NCBI RefSeq assembly: GCF_013415365.1 | Contig: NZ_JACBYB010000012.1 | Span: forward strand, 61,142-125,141 | Source: Gemella sp. GL1 | Lineage (GTDB): Bacteria; Bacillota; Bacilli; Staphylococcales; Gemellaceae | DNA length: 64,000 bases | Direction: 5' to 3' | Shown: positions 29,108 to 38,246 of the stretch, in pieces | Position numbering within the stretch: the first letter of the stretch is position 1 | How the letters are laid out: every line of letters begins with the position of its first letter | Made by a program: the position numbers and the translations under genes | Notes under the pieces: model-generated | Databases searched by the model: none | What the model was told of the DNA's origin: nothing | What the model saw: only the letters and a program-made list of their open reading frames with translations

Positions 29108-29812
29108 ATGAAATTTAATTTTAAAAATGGTAATCTTATATTACTTCTATCAATCGTCTGTACATATGTATTATCTTTATTCTTGATGCCAAAGATAACA
29201 TTGCATTTTTTAAATATAACAGAAGCAGGACAAAGATATTACGTCTTATTATTTTGGCAAGTAATAGCTATAGTAATAATGACTATAATTATACAAAAAA
29301 ATGGACTAAATTCTTTAGAAAATACTAATCAAAGATATGGTTTTCTAAAATCCGTAGGTAAAGGAATGTCTTTCTTTTTTATAATGATGTTGTTACAAAT
29401 GATATTAAGTATAATACTTCAAATATTAGCCCATATTTTTTCTTTTAATCCAGTTAGTCAAAATACCCAAGAAATTTCTCTAGCAATTAAAAGTCAACCA
29501 ATTATAATACTTTATGTTGTTGTATTTGCTCCTATATTGGAAGAATTAGTGTTTAGAAAAGCTATATTTGCTTATCTTTACGATATAATAAATACATCCA
29601 GAGAAAAATTAAGATTTATATTAGCTGCTTTTTTATCTGGATTAATATTTGCAATTCCTCATGACGGGATTTCACCAATAGCTATTGTTTATATAGTTAT
29701 GGCTATGATTTTTGCATATTTGTATAAAAAAACATCAAATATTATAGCACCAATAACAGCACATATATTGATGAATTTAGCAGTAGTTATAGTACAAATT
29801 AATTTGGCATAG
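29108..29812 (+). CDS. CPBP family intramembrane metalloprotease
   Basis: Type II CAAX prenyl endopeptidase-like (Abi family) membrane protein, 234 residues, about seven membrane segments. The catalytic EExxxR motif is LEELVFR near residues 144-150, with HDGISP near 182 and HILMN near 217 giving the histidines. In lactic acid bacteria such proteins give immunity to bacteriocins or process peptides; no bacteriocin gene is next to it, so the target is unknown. Starts 33 bp after dus and lies 13 bp before the MFS gene; it may be the tail of the fol operon. Confidence 0.82.
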   Translation: MKFNFKNGNLILLLSIVCTYVLSLFLMPKITLHFLNITEAGQRYYVLLFWQVIAIVIMTIIIQKNGLNSLENTNQRYGFLKSVGKGMSFFFIMMLLQMILSIILQILAHIFSFNPVSQNTQEISLAIKSQPIIILYVVVFAPILEELVFRKAIFAYLYDIINTSREKLRFILAAFLSGLIFAIPHDGISPIAIVYIVMAMIFAYLYKKTSNIIAPITAHILMNLAVVIVQINLA

Positions 29813-29825
29813 GCGGTATAAAAAT

Positions 29826-30965
29826 ATGAAATCAAAAAAATGGTTATCCTTAAATTATTTTTTACAATTTGCGGTTCAAGGAGTATTTTTTCAATATTGG
29901 TTAGTTTACTTGACTGTGACCAAAGGTTTTACAGTACTTGAAGCGAGTTCTATTTTTGCAATGGTGTACATAGGAAGATTTGTAGGAGGAGTTGTATTAG
30001 TCACTAGTTTAGTAAATAAATTTGATATGAAAATATCATATAGAATATTAAGTATAGGTGGCTTATTGTCGGCATTGCTTTATAACTTTACAGATAGTAA
30101 TTTAACTTTGAGTATAGTTACTTTATTTGTAGGTGCAACATTTTTTTCTTTATCTCCACTAACAGAGACAGCCGCTTCTATATTTCTAAGAAAAGAAAAT
30201 TTAGATTACGGTAAAGTAAGAATGTTTGGGTCTGCATCTTATATGCTAACGGGACTAATAGTAGGTACAATATTAGCTTATATAAGTAAAGAATTTATAT
30301 ATTATATATTGATTGCGCTGATAATAAGCCATGTAATATTTGTCTTTATTCCGCTTCCAAAATCTTTAGAAGATAGTGAGAGAGATGAAAAAGAACCTAT
30401 TTCTTTCTATTGGATAAAAGATGATAAGAATGCAATATTAATAATATTATTATTTTTTCTATTACAATTAAGCCATGCTGCCTATAATAATTATAGTGTA
30501 TTATATGTAGAGAGTTTAAATTTATCAGTGAAGTGGATGTTAGGAATTTTAATTAGTCTTTCAATAGTAGCTGAAATTTTATTCTTCGCTTTTTCTAATA
30601 GGATTCCCTTAGAAATAAATATTAAGAATTTAGTTACGTTTGTATGTTCAGTTGCAGTATTTAGATGGGCAATATTAGCAATATTTCCCAATATATACAT
30701 ATTTGCTTTTACGCAACTATTACATGCAATTACATTTGCTTTGGCACAGCTATCTTTCATTTTGCTTCTGAATAAAAATTTTTCTTCAAGAAAAATATTA
30801 ACTATGCAAAATTTATATTCATCAATAGCTTTCCAATTATCAGCCTTTATAGGTATGTACATAGTAGGATATATTTGGGAAATTAGTACAGAAATGGTAT
30901 TTGCAGTATCGTCATTAATAGCCTTAATGGCTTTAATATTATCAAGAAAGTTGAGATTAAAATAA
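29826..30965 (+). CDS. Major facilitator superfamily transporter
   Basis: 379 residues with about twelve membrane segments, a central polar loop near residues 180-195. It resembles the MFS_1-like group (LacY/NupG-type proton symporters, often annotated as nucleoside or sugar permeases), for example the N-terminal NYFLQFAVQGVFFQYW. No adjacent catabolic gene hints at the substrate. AGGCGG precedes the ATG weakly. It is separated by 13 bp from the CPBP gene and ends at a strong terminator. Confidence 0.75.
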   Translation: MKSKKWLSLNYFLQFAVQGVFFQYWLVYLTVTKGFTVLEASSIFAMVYIGRFVGGVVLVTSLVNKFDMKISYRILSIGGLLSALLYNFTDSNLTLSIVTLFVGATFFSLSPLTETAASIFLRKENLDYGKVRMFGSASYMLTGLIVGTILAYISKEFIYYILIALIISHVIFVFIPLPKSLEDSERDEKEPISFYWIKDDKNAILIILLFFLLQLSHAAYNNYSVLYVESLNLSVKWMLGILISLSIVAEILFFAFSNRIPLEINIKNLVTFVCSVAVFRWAILAIFPNIYIFAFTQLLHAITFALAQLSFILLLNKNFSSRKILTMQNLYSSIAFQLSAFIGMYIVGYIWEISTEMVFAVSSLIALMALILSRKLRLK

Positions 30966-30998
30966 AAAAAGCAATAGAAATTTTCTATTGCTTTTTTT
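30964..30998. terminator. Bidirectional terminator between the MFS gene and the RluA-type gene
   Basis: 17-bp perfect stem (30964-30980 with 30982-30998) with A7 and T7 flanks within it. The stop codon of the leftward gene (30985-30987) is in the 3' arm. Confidence 0.85.
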
Positions 30999-31833
30999 GT
31001 TGATTAAATAAGTTATCTAAGGAAGAAGTTACCAAAATTTTTTCAAGAGTAATTGGGTGAATAAACTCTATTCTTATAGCACCTAGATACATATTTTCAT
31101 ACATACCGTAGTCTTTAGAGTAAAGCCTATCACCTAGAATAGGATTATTTAAGTAGGCTAGGTGAACTCTGATTTGATGAGTTCGTCCTGTTTCTAAAGA
31201 TAGGGTTAGTTTATATTTATCCTTAAATTTTTCACATTTTAAAATATTGGTAATGGCTTTTTTTCCTTTTGAAGTGACAGCCATTTTGTTTTTGTTTATA
31301 GAATCACGCCCAATATTAGTTATGATTGTCTGTTCTTGCATATAATTCTTTACAAGAGCATAATAAATCCGCTTTATTTTTCTTTTTTCTAACATATAAT
31401 CTAATTTTGATTTTACCAGGCTTGATTTGGAGAATACTACCAATCCACAGGTATCAATATCAAGTCTATGAATAGCTTCTAAGTATGGTCTATCACCTAT
31501 GAGATAGTTTACAAGACTATCATTTTCAAGTGTTGTTTGGTTAGGGTGAGTTTTCATACCAAATGGTTTAGAAGCTATTAAGATATATTCATCTTCATAT
31601 TCAATTTTAATGTTTTTAGAATTATTTTTTATATAGTTAGATTTAGCAAGTTCTATGTCAATATTTAAAAGATCTTTTGAATGTATTTGTTTATATAAAG
31701 TTACATTTTCTCCATTTAATTTTATTCCATCTTTTGCCATATTAAGCACATGTAAATTTTTTTTAGATAATAATAAAAATTTACTTAGATAATCTCTAAT
31801 AGTTTTATAATCTTTATTTATAATAAATTTCAT
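30985..31833 (-). CDS. RluA family pseudouridine synthase
   Basis: Isomerises uridine to pseudouridine in rRNA or tRNA. 282 residues. An S4-like N-terminal segment (KDGIKLNGENVT) is followed by the catalytic domain with EAIHRLDIDTCGLVVFSKS near residue 120, the aspartate of HRLD being catalytic, and ETGRTHQIRVHLAY near 216. Several paralogues (RluD, YjbO, YhcT types) are possible and I cannot assign the target base. Divergent from clpB, with its own promoter. Confidence 0.9.
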   Translation of the reverse strand: MKFIINKDYKTIRDYLSKFLLLSKKNLHVLNMAKDGIKLNGENVTLYKQIHSKDLLNIDIELAKSNYIKNNSKNIKIEYEDEYILIASKPFGMKTHPNQTTLENDSLVNYLIGDRPYLEAIHRLDIDTCGLVVFSKSSLVKSKLDYMLEKRKIKRIYYALVKNYMQEQTIITNIGRDSINKNKMAVTSKGKKAITNILKCEKFKDKYKLTLSLETGRTHQIRVHLAYLNNPILGDRLYSKDYGMYENMYLGAIRIEFIHPITLEKILVTSSLDNLFNQQKKQ

Positions 31834-31864
31834 TGCTTGTTATCCTTTGATTTTTCTATATTTA

Positions 31865-31893
31865 ATTGTATCATTAAAAAAATTTTTTGTAAA
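31865..31893 (-). promoter_or_regulatory. Promoter for the RluA-type gene
   Basis: Minus strand TTTACA (31893-31888), 17-bp spacer, extended -10 TGA-TACAAT (hexamer 31870-31865). Confidence 0.55.
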
Positions 31894-31908
31894 TTTTAAT
31901 AAAAACTA

Positions 31909-31937
31909 TTGTCAAATTTAGTCAAATAGTGTATAAT
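31909..31937 (+). promoter_or_regulatory. SigmaA promoter for clpB
   Basis: TTGTCA (31909-31914), 17-bp spacer, TATAAT (31932-31937). The first CtsR box covers the -35 and most of the spacer. Confidence 0.85.
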
Positions 31938-31961
31938 TAAATAAAGTCAAAAAAGGTCAAA
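31910..31961 (+). promoter_or_regulatory. Two CtsR operators before clpB
   Basis: The CtsR heptad repeat is RGTCAAA-NAN-RGTCAAA. Box 1 (31910-31926) reads GTCAAA-TTT-AGTCAAA; box 2 (31945-31961) reads AGTCAAA-AAA-GGTCAAA, a full match. Box 1 overlaps the promoter and box 2 covers the transcription start region. No CIRCE (HrcA) element is present. Confidence 0.88.
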
Positions 31962-31975
31962 GCGAGGTATATTTT

Positions 31976-34555
31976 ATGAATATAGAAAAAATGACTAATT
32001 CAATGAAAGAACTTCTTGCTAAATCACAAGAGAAAGCAAGAGAAGTAAAGAGTCAATTTATAACTAGTGATATATTAATTTATGAAGCATTATCCTATAA
32101 TAATTTATTTTTTGATATAGTATCTAGGATTGGTGCAAATGTAAAAGAAATTTTAAAAGATTTAGATATAGAGATTAAGAAAATAAATGCTGTTTCTGGT
32201 CAAGGTATAGAATATGGAACAAATATAAGTGGTGATTTGTATATCTTGCTTCAAGAAGCAGATAAATACAGAGAAAAGTATGAAGATACTTATCTTTCCT
32301 TGGAGCATGTAGTACTAGCAGCATATATTAAAAATGAAATAATAAAGAAAAATATAGATAAAAAATCAAACTTAGAAAAATTAGAAAAATTAATACTTAC
32401 AATAAGAGGGGGTAAGAAAATTATGACACAAAATCCAGAGAACACTTATGAAGTTTTAGAAAAATATGGACGTAATTTAGTAGAAGAAGTCAAAAATGGA
32501 AAGATCGATCCAGTAATAGGTCGTGATGATGAAATTAGAAATGTAATAAGAATATTGTCAAGAAAGACTAAGAACAATCCAGTTTTAATTGGAGAGCCGG
32601 GTGTTGGGAAGACAGCAATAGTAGAGGCTTTAGCTCAAAGAATAGTTAGGGGAGATGTACCAGAAGATTTGAAAAATAAAACTGTTTTCGAATTAGATCT
32701 AACTAGCTTGATTGCAGGAGCTAAATTTAGAGGAGAATTTGAAGAAAGATTGCAAGCTGTTCTTAAGGAAATCAAAGAACAAGATGGAAATATTATTTTA
32801 TTTATTGACGAGATTCATATGCTAGTAGGGGCAGGAAAAACTGATGGAGCTATGGATGCAGGTAATATTTTAAAGCCAATGCTTGCTAGAGGAGAACTAC
32901 ACTGTATTGGAGCAACTACTCTAAATGAATATCGTAATTACATAGAAAAAGATTCTGCCTTGGAAAGAAGATTCCAAAAAGTTCTTGTTAAAGAGCCAAC
33001 TATTGAAGATACTATTTCTATATTAAGAGGACTTAAAGAAAGATTTGAACTATATCATGGAGTTAAGATATCAGATAGGGCAATAGTAGATGCTGCTGAA
33101 TTATCTGACAGATATATTAGTGATAGATTTTTACCGGACAAGGCAATAGATCTTATAGATCAAGCTTGTGCAACTATAAAAACAGAAAATTCTTCAAATC
33201 CAGAAGAATTAGATAGTATTAATAGAAAGATAATGCAGTTAGAAATAGAAGAAAAAGCCCTAAATTCTGAAGATGACGAAATTTCAGCTAAGAGATTAGT
33301 AGATATAGAAAAAGAGTTAGCAGAATTAAGAGAAAAACAAGATAAATTACAGTTGCAAGTAGATAAAGAAAAAGAAAAAATTGAACTTGTGAGTAAGTTA
33401 AGATTTGATATAGATAGGGTAAAATTAGAATTAGAAAAGGCAGAGAATGAGTATAACTTAGAAAAAGCATCAGAATTAAAATATTCTATATTGCCAAAAT
33501 TAGAAGATGACTTAAGAGAAGCAGAAGATACCTTTTCAAAAGACGATTATATGCTATTGAAACAAGAAGTGGGAGGGAATGAGATTGCTAACATAGTAGC
33601 ACAAATAACAGGGATACCTGTAAAAAGACTTGCTGAAAATGAAAAAGTAAAATTAATAAATTTAGCAGATAGTTTACATAAGAAAGTAGTAGGGCAAGAT
33701 GAGGCTGTGCAAAGTGTAACAAATGCTATCATTCGTTCAAGAGCAGGAATATCTGATCCTAATAGACCAATAGGTTCTTTCTTATTCCTTGGACCAACTG
33801 GAGTAGGTAAAACAGAACTGGCTAAAGCATTAGCACTTAATCTATTCGATGATGAGAGAAATATAGTAAGAATAGATATGAGTGAGTATATGGAAAAACA
33901 CTCGGTAAGTAGATTAATAGGAGCACCTCCAGGATATGTGGGCTATGAAGAAGGAGGACAGTTAACAGAAGCTGTTAGAAGAAATCCTTATAGTATAATT
34001 TTATTAGATGAAGTGGAAAAAGCTCATACAGATGTATTTAATATTCTATTGCAACTATTAGATGAAGGAAGATTAACAGATTCTAAGGGAGTAAATGTTG
34101 ACTTTAAGAATACTATTATTATAATGACATCAAATATTGGTTCTTTAGATTTATTAGAAAATGCTAAAGATGGTAATATAGATGATGAAACAAGAAAAGG
34201 AGTAACTGATCAATTATACTCTTATTTCAAACCAGAGATTCTAAATAGAATGGATGATATAATAATATTTAGTCCATTAAGTAAGAAAAATATAGGAGCT
34301 ATTGTAGAAAAATTATTAAATGATTTAGTAGAGAGACTAGGTAAACGCAATCTAAAACTTACTTATACAGAAGAAGTAATAAAATGGATAGCAGAAGCAG
34401 GCTATGATATTAAGTTTGGAGCAAGACCATTGAAAAGATTTATTCAAACTAATATAGAAAATAAACTAGCTTTGGAAATAATTAGGAAAAGTGTAGAAGA
34501 AAATAGTTACATAAGTCTAAACTACAATGGAAATTTAGATATAGAAATAAAATAA
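31976..34555 (+). CDS. clpB: ATP-dependent chaperone ClpB
   Basis: Hexameric AAA+ disaggregase that works with DnaK to rescue aggregated proteins. 859 residues, family length. Degenerate N-terminal repeats (1-145), first AAA+ module with GEPGVGKT near 205 and a DEIH Walker B, ClpB-type middle coiled coil (about 405-525), second AAA+ module with GPTGVGKTE near 605, and a C-terminal D2-small domain (RPLKRFIQ near 820). The start of the D1 linker, [19 protein letters not shown], and the middle domain mark it as ClpB, not ClpC, and it lacks a ClpP-binding loop that I can recognise. Controlled by two CtsR boxes, so heat-inducible. Confidence 0.94.
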   Translation: MNIEKMTNSMKELLAKSQEKAREVKSQFITSDILIYEALSYNNLFFDIVSRIGANVKEILKDLDIEIKKINAVSGQGIEYGTNISGDLYILLQEADKYREKYEDTYLSLEHVVLAAYIKNEIIKKNIDKKSNLEKLEKLILTIRGGKKIMTQNPENTYEVLEKYGRNLVEEVKNGKIDPVIGRDDEIRNVIRILSRKTKNNPVLIGEPGVGKTAIVEALAQRIVRGDVPEDLKNKTVFELDLTSLIAGAKFRGEFEERLQAVLKEIKEQDGNIILFIDEIHMLVGAGKTDGAMDAGNILKPMLARGELHCIGATTLNEYRNYIEKDSALERRFQKVLVKEPTIEDTISILRGLKERFELYHGVKISDRAIVDAAELSDRYISDRFLPDKAIDLIDQACATIKTENSSNPEELDSINRKIMQLEIEEKALNSEDDEISAKRLVDIEKELAELREKQDKLQLQVDKEKEKIELVSKLRFDIDRVKLELEKAENEYNLEKASELKYSILPKLEDDLREAEDTFSKDDYMLLKQEVGGNEIANIVAQITGIPVKRLAENEKVKLINLADSLHKKVVGQDEAVQSVTNAIIRSRAGISDPNRPIGSFLFLGPTGVGKTELAKALALNLFDDERNIVRIDMSEYMEKHSVSRLIGAPPGYVGYEEGGQLTEAVRRNPYSIILLDEVEKAHTDVFNILLQLLDEGRLTDSKGVNVDFKNTIIIMTSNIGSLDLLENAKDGNIDDETRKGVTDQLYSYFKPEILNRMDDIIIFSPLSKKNIGAIVEKLLNDLVERLGKRNLKLTYTEEVIKWIAEAGYDIKFGARPLKRFIQTNIENKLALEIIRKSVEENSYISLNYNGNLDIEIK

Positions 34556-34600
34556 TATAAAGCAGACTGATTTATTATCAGTCTGCTTTATATTATTTTA
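34551..34600 (+). terminator. Long terminator after clpB (contains the stop codon)
   Basis: 21-bp perfect stem (34551-34571 with 34577-34597), loop TTATT. The clpB stop codon (34553-34555) is inside the 5' arm. Confidence 0.85.
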
Positions 34601-34661
34601 TAAGTATGATAAGATAATAGAGATATATGAGGAATAGTGAAATAGAAGGAGGGTGTAGAAA

Positions 34662-35207
34662 ATTAGATTAAGAATGGTTAAAGATAGTGATTCTACTAGG
34701 TTGTTAGAAATATACTCTTATTATGTAGAAAAAACAAATATAAGTTTTGAATATGGTGTTCCTAGTGAGGAAGAATTTAAAGACAGGATAAGGAATATAT
34801 CATCGAAATATCCTTATATTGTAGCAGAAAAAAATGGCATAGTACTTGGATATGCATATGCTAATACATTTAAAGAAAGGACTGCTTATAATTGGACAGT
34901 AGAGTGGTCGATATATCTTGATAAAAATTATTCTGCTAAAGGACTAGGGCAAATATTATTAGATAAACTTATAGAAATATTAAAAATGCAAAATATAGTA
35001 ACTATTCAAGCTTGTATAACATATCCAAATGAAAAAAGTATTATTTTTCATGAAAAAAACTCATTCAAGAAAGTAGCACATTTCACTAAGGTAGGTTATA
35101 AATTTGGTAAGTGGCATGATGTTGTTTGGTATGAAAAGGCATTAACTAAGCATGAAGATAATCCAGGAAAAGTTAAATGGATAGGAGAAATAGATGTTGA
35201 ATTTTAG
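34662..35207 (+). CDS. GNAT N-acetyltransferase with a probable ATT start
   Basis: Acetyl-CoA-dependent acetyltransferase of the phosphinothricin-acetyltransferase-like group, 181 residues. The CoA-binding region is YSAKGLGQILLDKL near residues 83-96. The first ATG in frame (34674) lies 20 bases after the only Shine-Dalgarno (AAGGAGGG, 34646-34653) and would remove the first beta strand. ATT at 34662 is 8 bases after the Shine-Dalgarno and gives the usual N-terminus (M)RLRMVKDSD; a TAG lies two codons upstream. ATT starts are rare (infC is the classic case). The substrate is unknown. 8 bp precede the SAP-like gene. Confidence 0.82.
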   Translation: MRLRMVKDSDSTRLLEIYSYYVEKTNISFEYGVPSEEEFKDRIRNISSKYPYIVAEKNGIVLGYAYANTFKERTAYNWTVEWSIYLDKNYSAKGLGQILLDKLIEILKMQNIVTIQACITYPNEKSIIFHEKNSFKKVAHFTKVGYKFGKWHDVVWYEKALTKHEDNPGKVKWIGEIDVEF

Positions 35208-35215
35208 GGGGATAT

Positions 35216-35788
35216 ATGACAAAACAAATTAAAGAAATAGTAGAAAAATATTATTTAGATTATGAAACAGTTCCTTATATATCAGACGATAGGGATTTTG
35301 ATACTTGGTTAAAAGAGGTTTCTTTATCAAAATCTAAATTGGTGCCGAAGAAAAATATGGAAAAAACAGACGAGGGTCTGATTGCAGGGGATATTATTTT
35401 ATTATGGCGTGTACATTTTGGGACATTTACAACTGACACAGTACAATCAAACTATTTTCCAAAATATTTTGAGTATACATATGGTATAAATGGAGAGAAA
35501 AATCTAGAGAATTTATTAGAAAACGAATTGGTTTACATAAAATCAATTATGGAATCTTTGAAACATACACCATTAGCAATATTAAAAAACTTACTAAAAG
35601 AAAAGTCTATTAAAGGTGTATCAAAGATGAAGAAAGATGATGTACATATTGCTATAAGAGAGAATTATAGTGAAGAAGAATTGTTAAGCAAGGAATTGAT
35701 TAGAGAGTATGCTCTGACTGAAAAAGGGGAAGCTGCATTAGAGAATAATCAGGCGATAGTTGATAAGCATCCTAAAAAGAAATATTAG
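35216..35788 (+). CDS. Uncharacterised protein with SAP-like helical segment
   Basis: 190 residues, no membrane segment. A conserved-looking central part (GDIILLWRVHFGTFTTD, about 57-73) is followed by a helical segment like a SAP DNA-binding motif (LAILKNLLKEKSIKGVSKMK near 117-136) and a tail with LTEKGEAALE, a pattern also seen in phage-type hypothetical proteins. GGGGG precedes the ATG by a few bases. It follows the GNAT gene by 8 bp. Function not assigned; a nucleic-acid-binding role is inference. Confidence 0.65.
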   Translation: MTKQIKEIVEKYYLDYETVPYISDDRDFDTWLKEVSLSKSKLVPKKNMEKTDEGLIAGDIILLWRVHFGTFTTDTVQSNYFPKYFEYTYGINGEKNLENLLENELVYIKSIMESLKHTPLAILKNLLKEKSIKGVSKMKKDDVHIAIRENYSEEELLSKELIREYALTEKGEAALENNQAIVDKHPKKKY

Positions 35789-35867
35789 TTAAAGTAGATA
35801 TTAAATATCTGTTAGAAGTGAAAATTATTATAGGTCCATGATGAATATAATAAAAGAAAGGGTAGAT

Positions 35868-37190
35868 ATGCAACAAATAAAATGTCCGCATTGTAATGAA
35901 TCTTTTACAATAGATGAGTCTAAATATGAAAATATAGTAAATCAAATTAGAAACCTAGAGTTTGACAATGAAGTACATGCTAGATTAGAGCAGGTAAGAG
36001 CAACTTATGATCAAGAATTACGCCTTTTTGAAGAAAAAAATAAAAATATTCAAGAAAAGTATTTAAATGAAAAAAATGAAGAAATTCTAGAATTAAAAGC
36101 TAAATTATCAGCTAGCGATAAAGATAAGGAATTAGAAATTTTAAATGCTAAAAAAGAATTAGAAGAAAAACTTATTTTTAAAGAAAGAGAACTTGCAGAA
36201 CTAGCTTTAAAGAACAAGGAAATTTATTTAGAAATTCAGCAGTTAGAGGAAAAAAATAAGCTTAATTTGGAAATAGAACTAAATAAAGCTATTAGTCAAA
36301 AGGATAAAGAATTAGATAAATTTAAATCTGAATTAGCATCTATTGATATGAAGAAGGAATTAGAGAAAAAATCGATTCAAGAAAAATATGAGTTACTACT
36401 GAAACAAAAAGAAGAAGAAGTAGCTTTTTATAAAGATTTTAAGGCTAAACAATCTACTAAGATGGTTGGAGAAAGCTTGGAGCAGCATTGTGAGAATGAA
36501 TTTAATAAGTTACGTATGACAGCTTTTCCTAGAGCAGAATTTGGTAAAGATAATGACGCTAGTAGCGGGAGTAAAGGTGACTATATATTTAGAGAGTTAG
36601 ATGAAGATGGTGTAGAAATACTTTCTATTATGTTTGAGATGAAAAATGAGAATGAAACAACGGGAACAAAAAAGAAAAATGAGCATTTCTTTAAGGAATT
36701 AGATAAGGATAGAAGAGAAAAGAGATGTGAATACGCAATTTTGGTATCTATGTTAGAAGCTGATAATGATTTATATAATAACGGTATTGTCGATGTTTCT
36801 TACCAATATGAAAAGATGTATGTAGTCAGACCACAATTTTTTATACCAATTATTTCTTTACTTAGAAATTCAGCTTTAAATGCTTTATCATATAAGAAAG
36901 AAGTAGAAATTATACGTGAACAAAATATAGATATTACTAATTTTGAAGATGATTTAAATAAATTTAAGGCAGCTTTTGCTAAAAATTATGAACTGGCTAG
37001 TAGAAAATTTAAAACGGCTATTGATGAAATTGATAAGACAATAAGTCATCTTCAAAAAACTAAGGAGGCCTTGTTATCATCGGAAAATAATCTGAGATTA
37101 GCTAATAATAAGGCAGAAGCAGTAACTGTTCAAAAATTAGTAAAAAAAAATCCAACAATGAAATCGAAATTTGAGGGACTAGATAAGTAG
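35868..37190 (+). CDS. DUF2130 domain protein
   Basis: 440 residues from ATG 35868 (GAAAGGG upstream); an ATG at 35838 would add ten residues with no clear ribosome binding site. N-terminal zinc-ribbon half CPHCNESF, then a long charged coiled coil (about 25-200), then the DUF2130 core with [29 protein letters not shown] and [15 protein letters not shown]. The D...ExK arrangement (GDYIF..FEMK) recalls PD-(D/E)xK nucleases and RmuC-like proteins, so a DNA-related role is plausible but unproved. Last gene of the GNAT-SAP-DUF2130 run. Confidence 0.82.
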   Translation: MQQIKCPHCNESFTIDESKYENIVNQIRNLEFDNEVHARLEQVRATYDQELRLFEEKNKNIQEKYLNEKNEEILELKAKLSASDKDKELEILNAKKELEEKLIFKERELAELALKNKEIYLEIQQLEEKNKLNLEIELNKAISQKDKELDKFKSELASIDMKKELEKKSIQEKYELLLKQKEEEVAFYKDFKAKQSTKMVGESLEQHCENEFNKLRMTAFPRAEFGKDNDASSGSKGDYIFRELDEDGVEILSIMFEMKNENETTGTKKKNEHFFKELDKDRREKRCEYAILVSMLEADNDLYNNGIVDVSYQYEKMYVVRPQFFIPIISLLRNSALNALSYKKEVEIIREQNIDITNFEDDLNKFKAAFAKNYELASRKFKTAIDEIDKTISHLQKTKEALLSSENNLRLANNKAEAVTVQKLVKKNPTMKSKFEGLDK

Positions 37191-37240
37191 AACTATATAT
37201 TTATTTTTAGTCTAATATCTTAGACTGTTATAGTTTATTT
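37191..37240 (+). terminator. Nested hairpin after the DUF2130 gene
   Basis: Inner stem AGTCTAA/TTAGACT (37209-37215 with 37220-37226) enclosed by AACTATA/TATAGTT (37191-37197 with 37229-37235). The T-tract is weak. Confidence 0.5.
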
Positions 37241-37252
37241 TAAGGAGAGATA

Positions 37253-38152
37253 ATGAGAAGGCAGAAAATAAGAAGGAAAAAAATTAGGAAAAAACAACAA
37301 TATAGAGTTATGAAGATGCTAGGAGTAGGATTATTAACGACAATATTACTAACAACTTACACTAAAAGTACAGAAATAGAAGTTGCTAATGCTGAACACT
37401 TAAGTAAAGATAACATACGCGGAGTAACGCAACCTTTTCCATTTTTAAGAGATGAAGGGCTTGTGCAGAATGATTTAGAGAAATATTCTACTGAAAACAT
37501 GAAAGCAAAATATATTTATGATAATATAGATAGATTACCGATAGCTCAAAAAAGATTACTAGCTAATAATAAAGATACAGTAGACTATATTTATGGATAT
37601 TTAACTGGAAAACGAGTGGAATATAGAGAGGGAGAGTCTGTTGAGTTAGATAGAAAGTATCCATACTATATTCAATGGGATAGACGTTGGGCTTATGATC
37701 CGTTGGGAGCAGACGATGTTGCAATTGGTGGATGTGGACCGGTGGTTGTAGCAATGTTACTATCAGGAGAATTAGAAGATCCATCAATTACACCAAGAAC
37801 TATAGTTGAAATTGAAAATCAATCTGGACACTATACTCCTAGTGGTACTGCATGGTCTTTCTTTAAATATATTGCAAATAGGTATAATATGAATTACCAA
37901 GAGGTAAATATAAGCAGAGAAGATATAGATAAAGTTATAGATGACGGTAAACCTATAATTTTATCAGTAAAGCCCGGTAAATTTACAACAGTAGGACATA
38001 TTGTATTGATTACAGGTAAAGATGAATCAGGAAATTATATAATTAATGATCCAAATTCCTTAGGGAGATCTTTGAAAGTGTGGTCTTATAACGAATTAAG
38101 TACAGAAATAAAGGGAATGTTCTCATTAAGTAAAAAAACTGAAAATGTATAA
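37253..38152 (+). CDS. Secreted or membrane-anchored C39-like cysteine peptidase domain protein
   Basis: 299 residues. A strongly basic N-terminus (about 17 residues, mostly R and K) precedes a membrane segment (about 22-37), then an extracellular domain of the peptidase C39-like type (C39_2). Catalytic candidates are Cys in AIGGCGPVVVAMLL near 162, His in VGHIVLITG near 250, and Asp/Asn in IINDPNS near 264. No ABC transporter is fused, so it is not a bacteriocin exporter. AAGGAGAGA precedes the ATG. Such proteins act on cell-surface peptides in Firmicutes; the substrate is unknown. Confidence 0.8.
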   Translation: MRRQKIRRKKIRKKQQYRVMKMLGVGLLTTILLTTYTKSTEIEVANAEHLSKDNIRGVTQPFPFLRDEGLVQNDLEKYSTENMKAKYIYDNIDRLPIAQKRLLANNKDTVDYIYGYLTGKRVEYREGESVELDRKYPYYIQWDRRWAYDPLGADDVAIGGCGPVVVAMLLSGELEDPSITPRTIVEIENQSGHYTPSGTAWSFFKYIANRYNMNYQEVNISREDIDKVIDDGKPIILSVKPGKFTTVGHIVLITGKDESGNYIINDPNSLGRSLKVWSYNELSTEIKGMFSLSKKTENV

Positions 38153-38153
38153 G

Positions 38154-38184
38154 AGGTAGCTAACATTGGGTTAGCTGCCTTTTA
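38154..38184 (+). terminator. Terminator after the C39-like gene
   Basis: 11-bp stem (38154-38164 with 38170-38180, one G-T pair), then T4. Confidence 0.75.
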
Positions 38185-38187
38185 TAT

Positions 38188-38216
38188 TTGAAAGAAAACG
38201 TTATAAATGGTATAAT
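38188..38216 (+). promoter_or_regulatory. SigmaA promoter of the MBL-nfeD-floA operon, with cre-like site
   Basis: TTGAAA (38188-38193), 17-bp spacer, TATAAT (38211-38216). AGAAAACGTTATAA (38193-38206) in the spacer matches the CcpA cre pattern TGAAAACGTTATCA at 12 of 14 positions. Confidence 0.75.
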
Positions 38217-38246
38217 TGTAAGTATATAACATAAGGAGATAAGTAG

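Noticed and set aside
30491..30862. 123-codon minus-strand ORF inside the MFS gene
   Set aside because: Shadow frame of a long conserved membrane protein gene; no Shine-Dalgarno.
29108..30965. CPBP protease plus MFS gene as a bacteriocin immunity/export cassette
   Set aside because: No precursor peptide with a double-glycine leader, no ABC exporter and no modification enzyme nearby.
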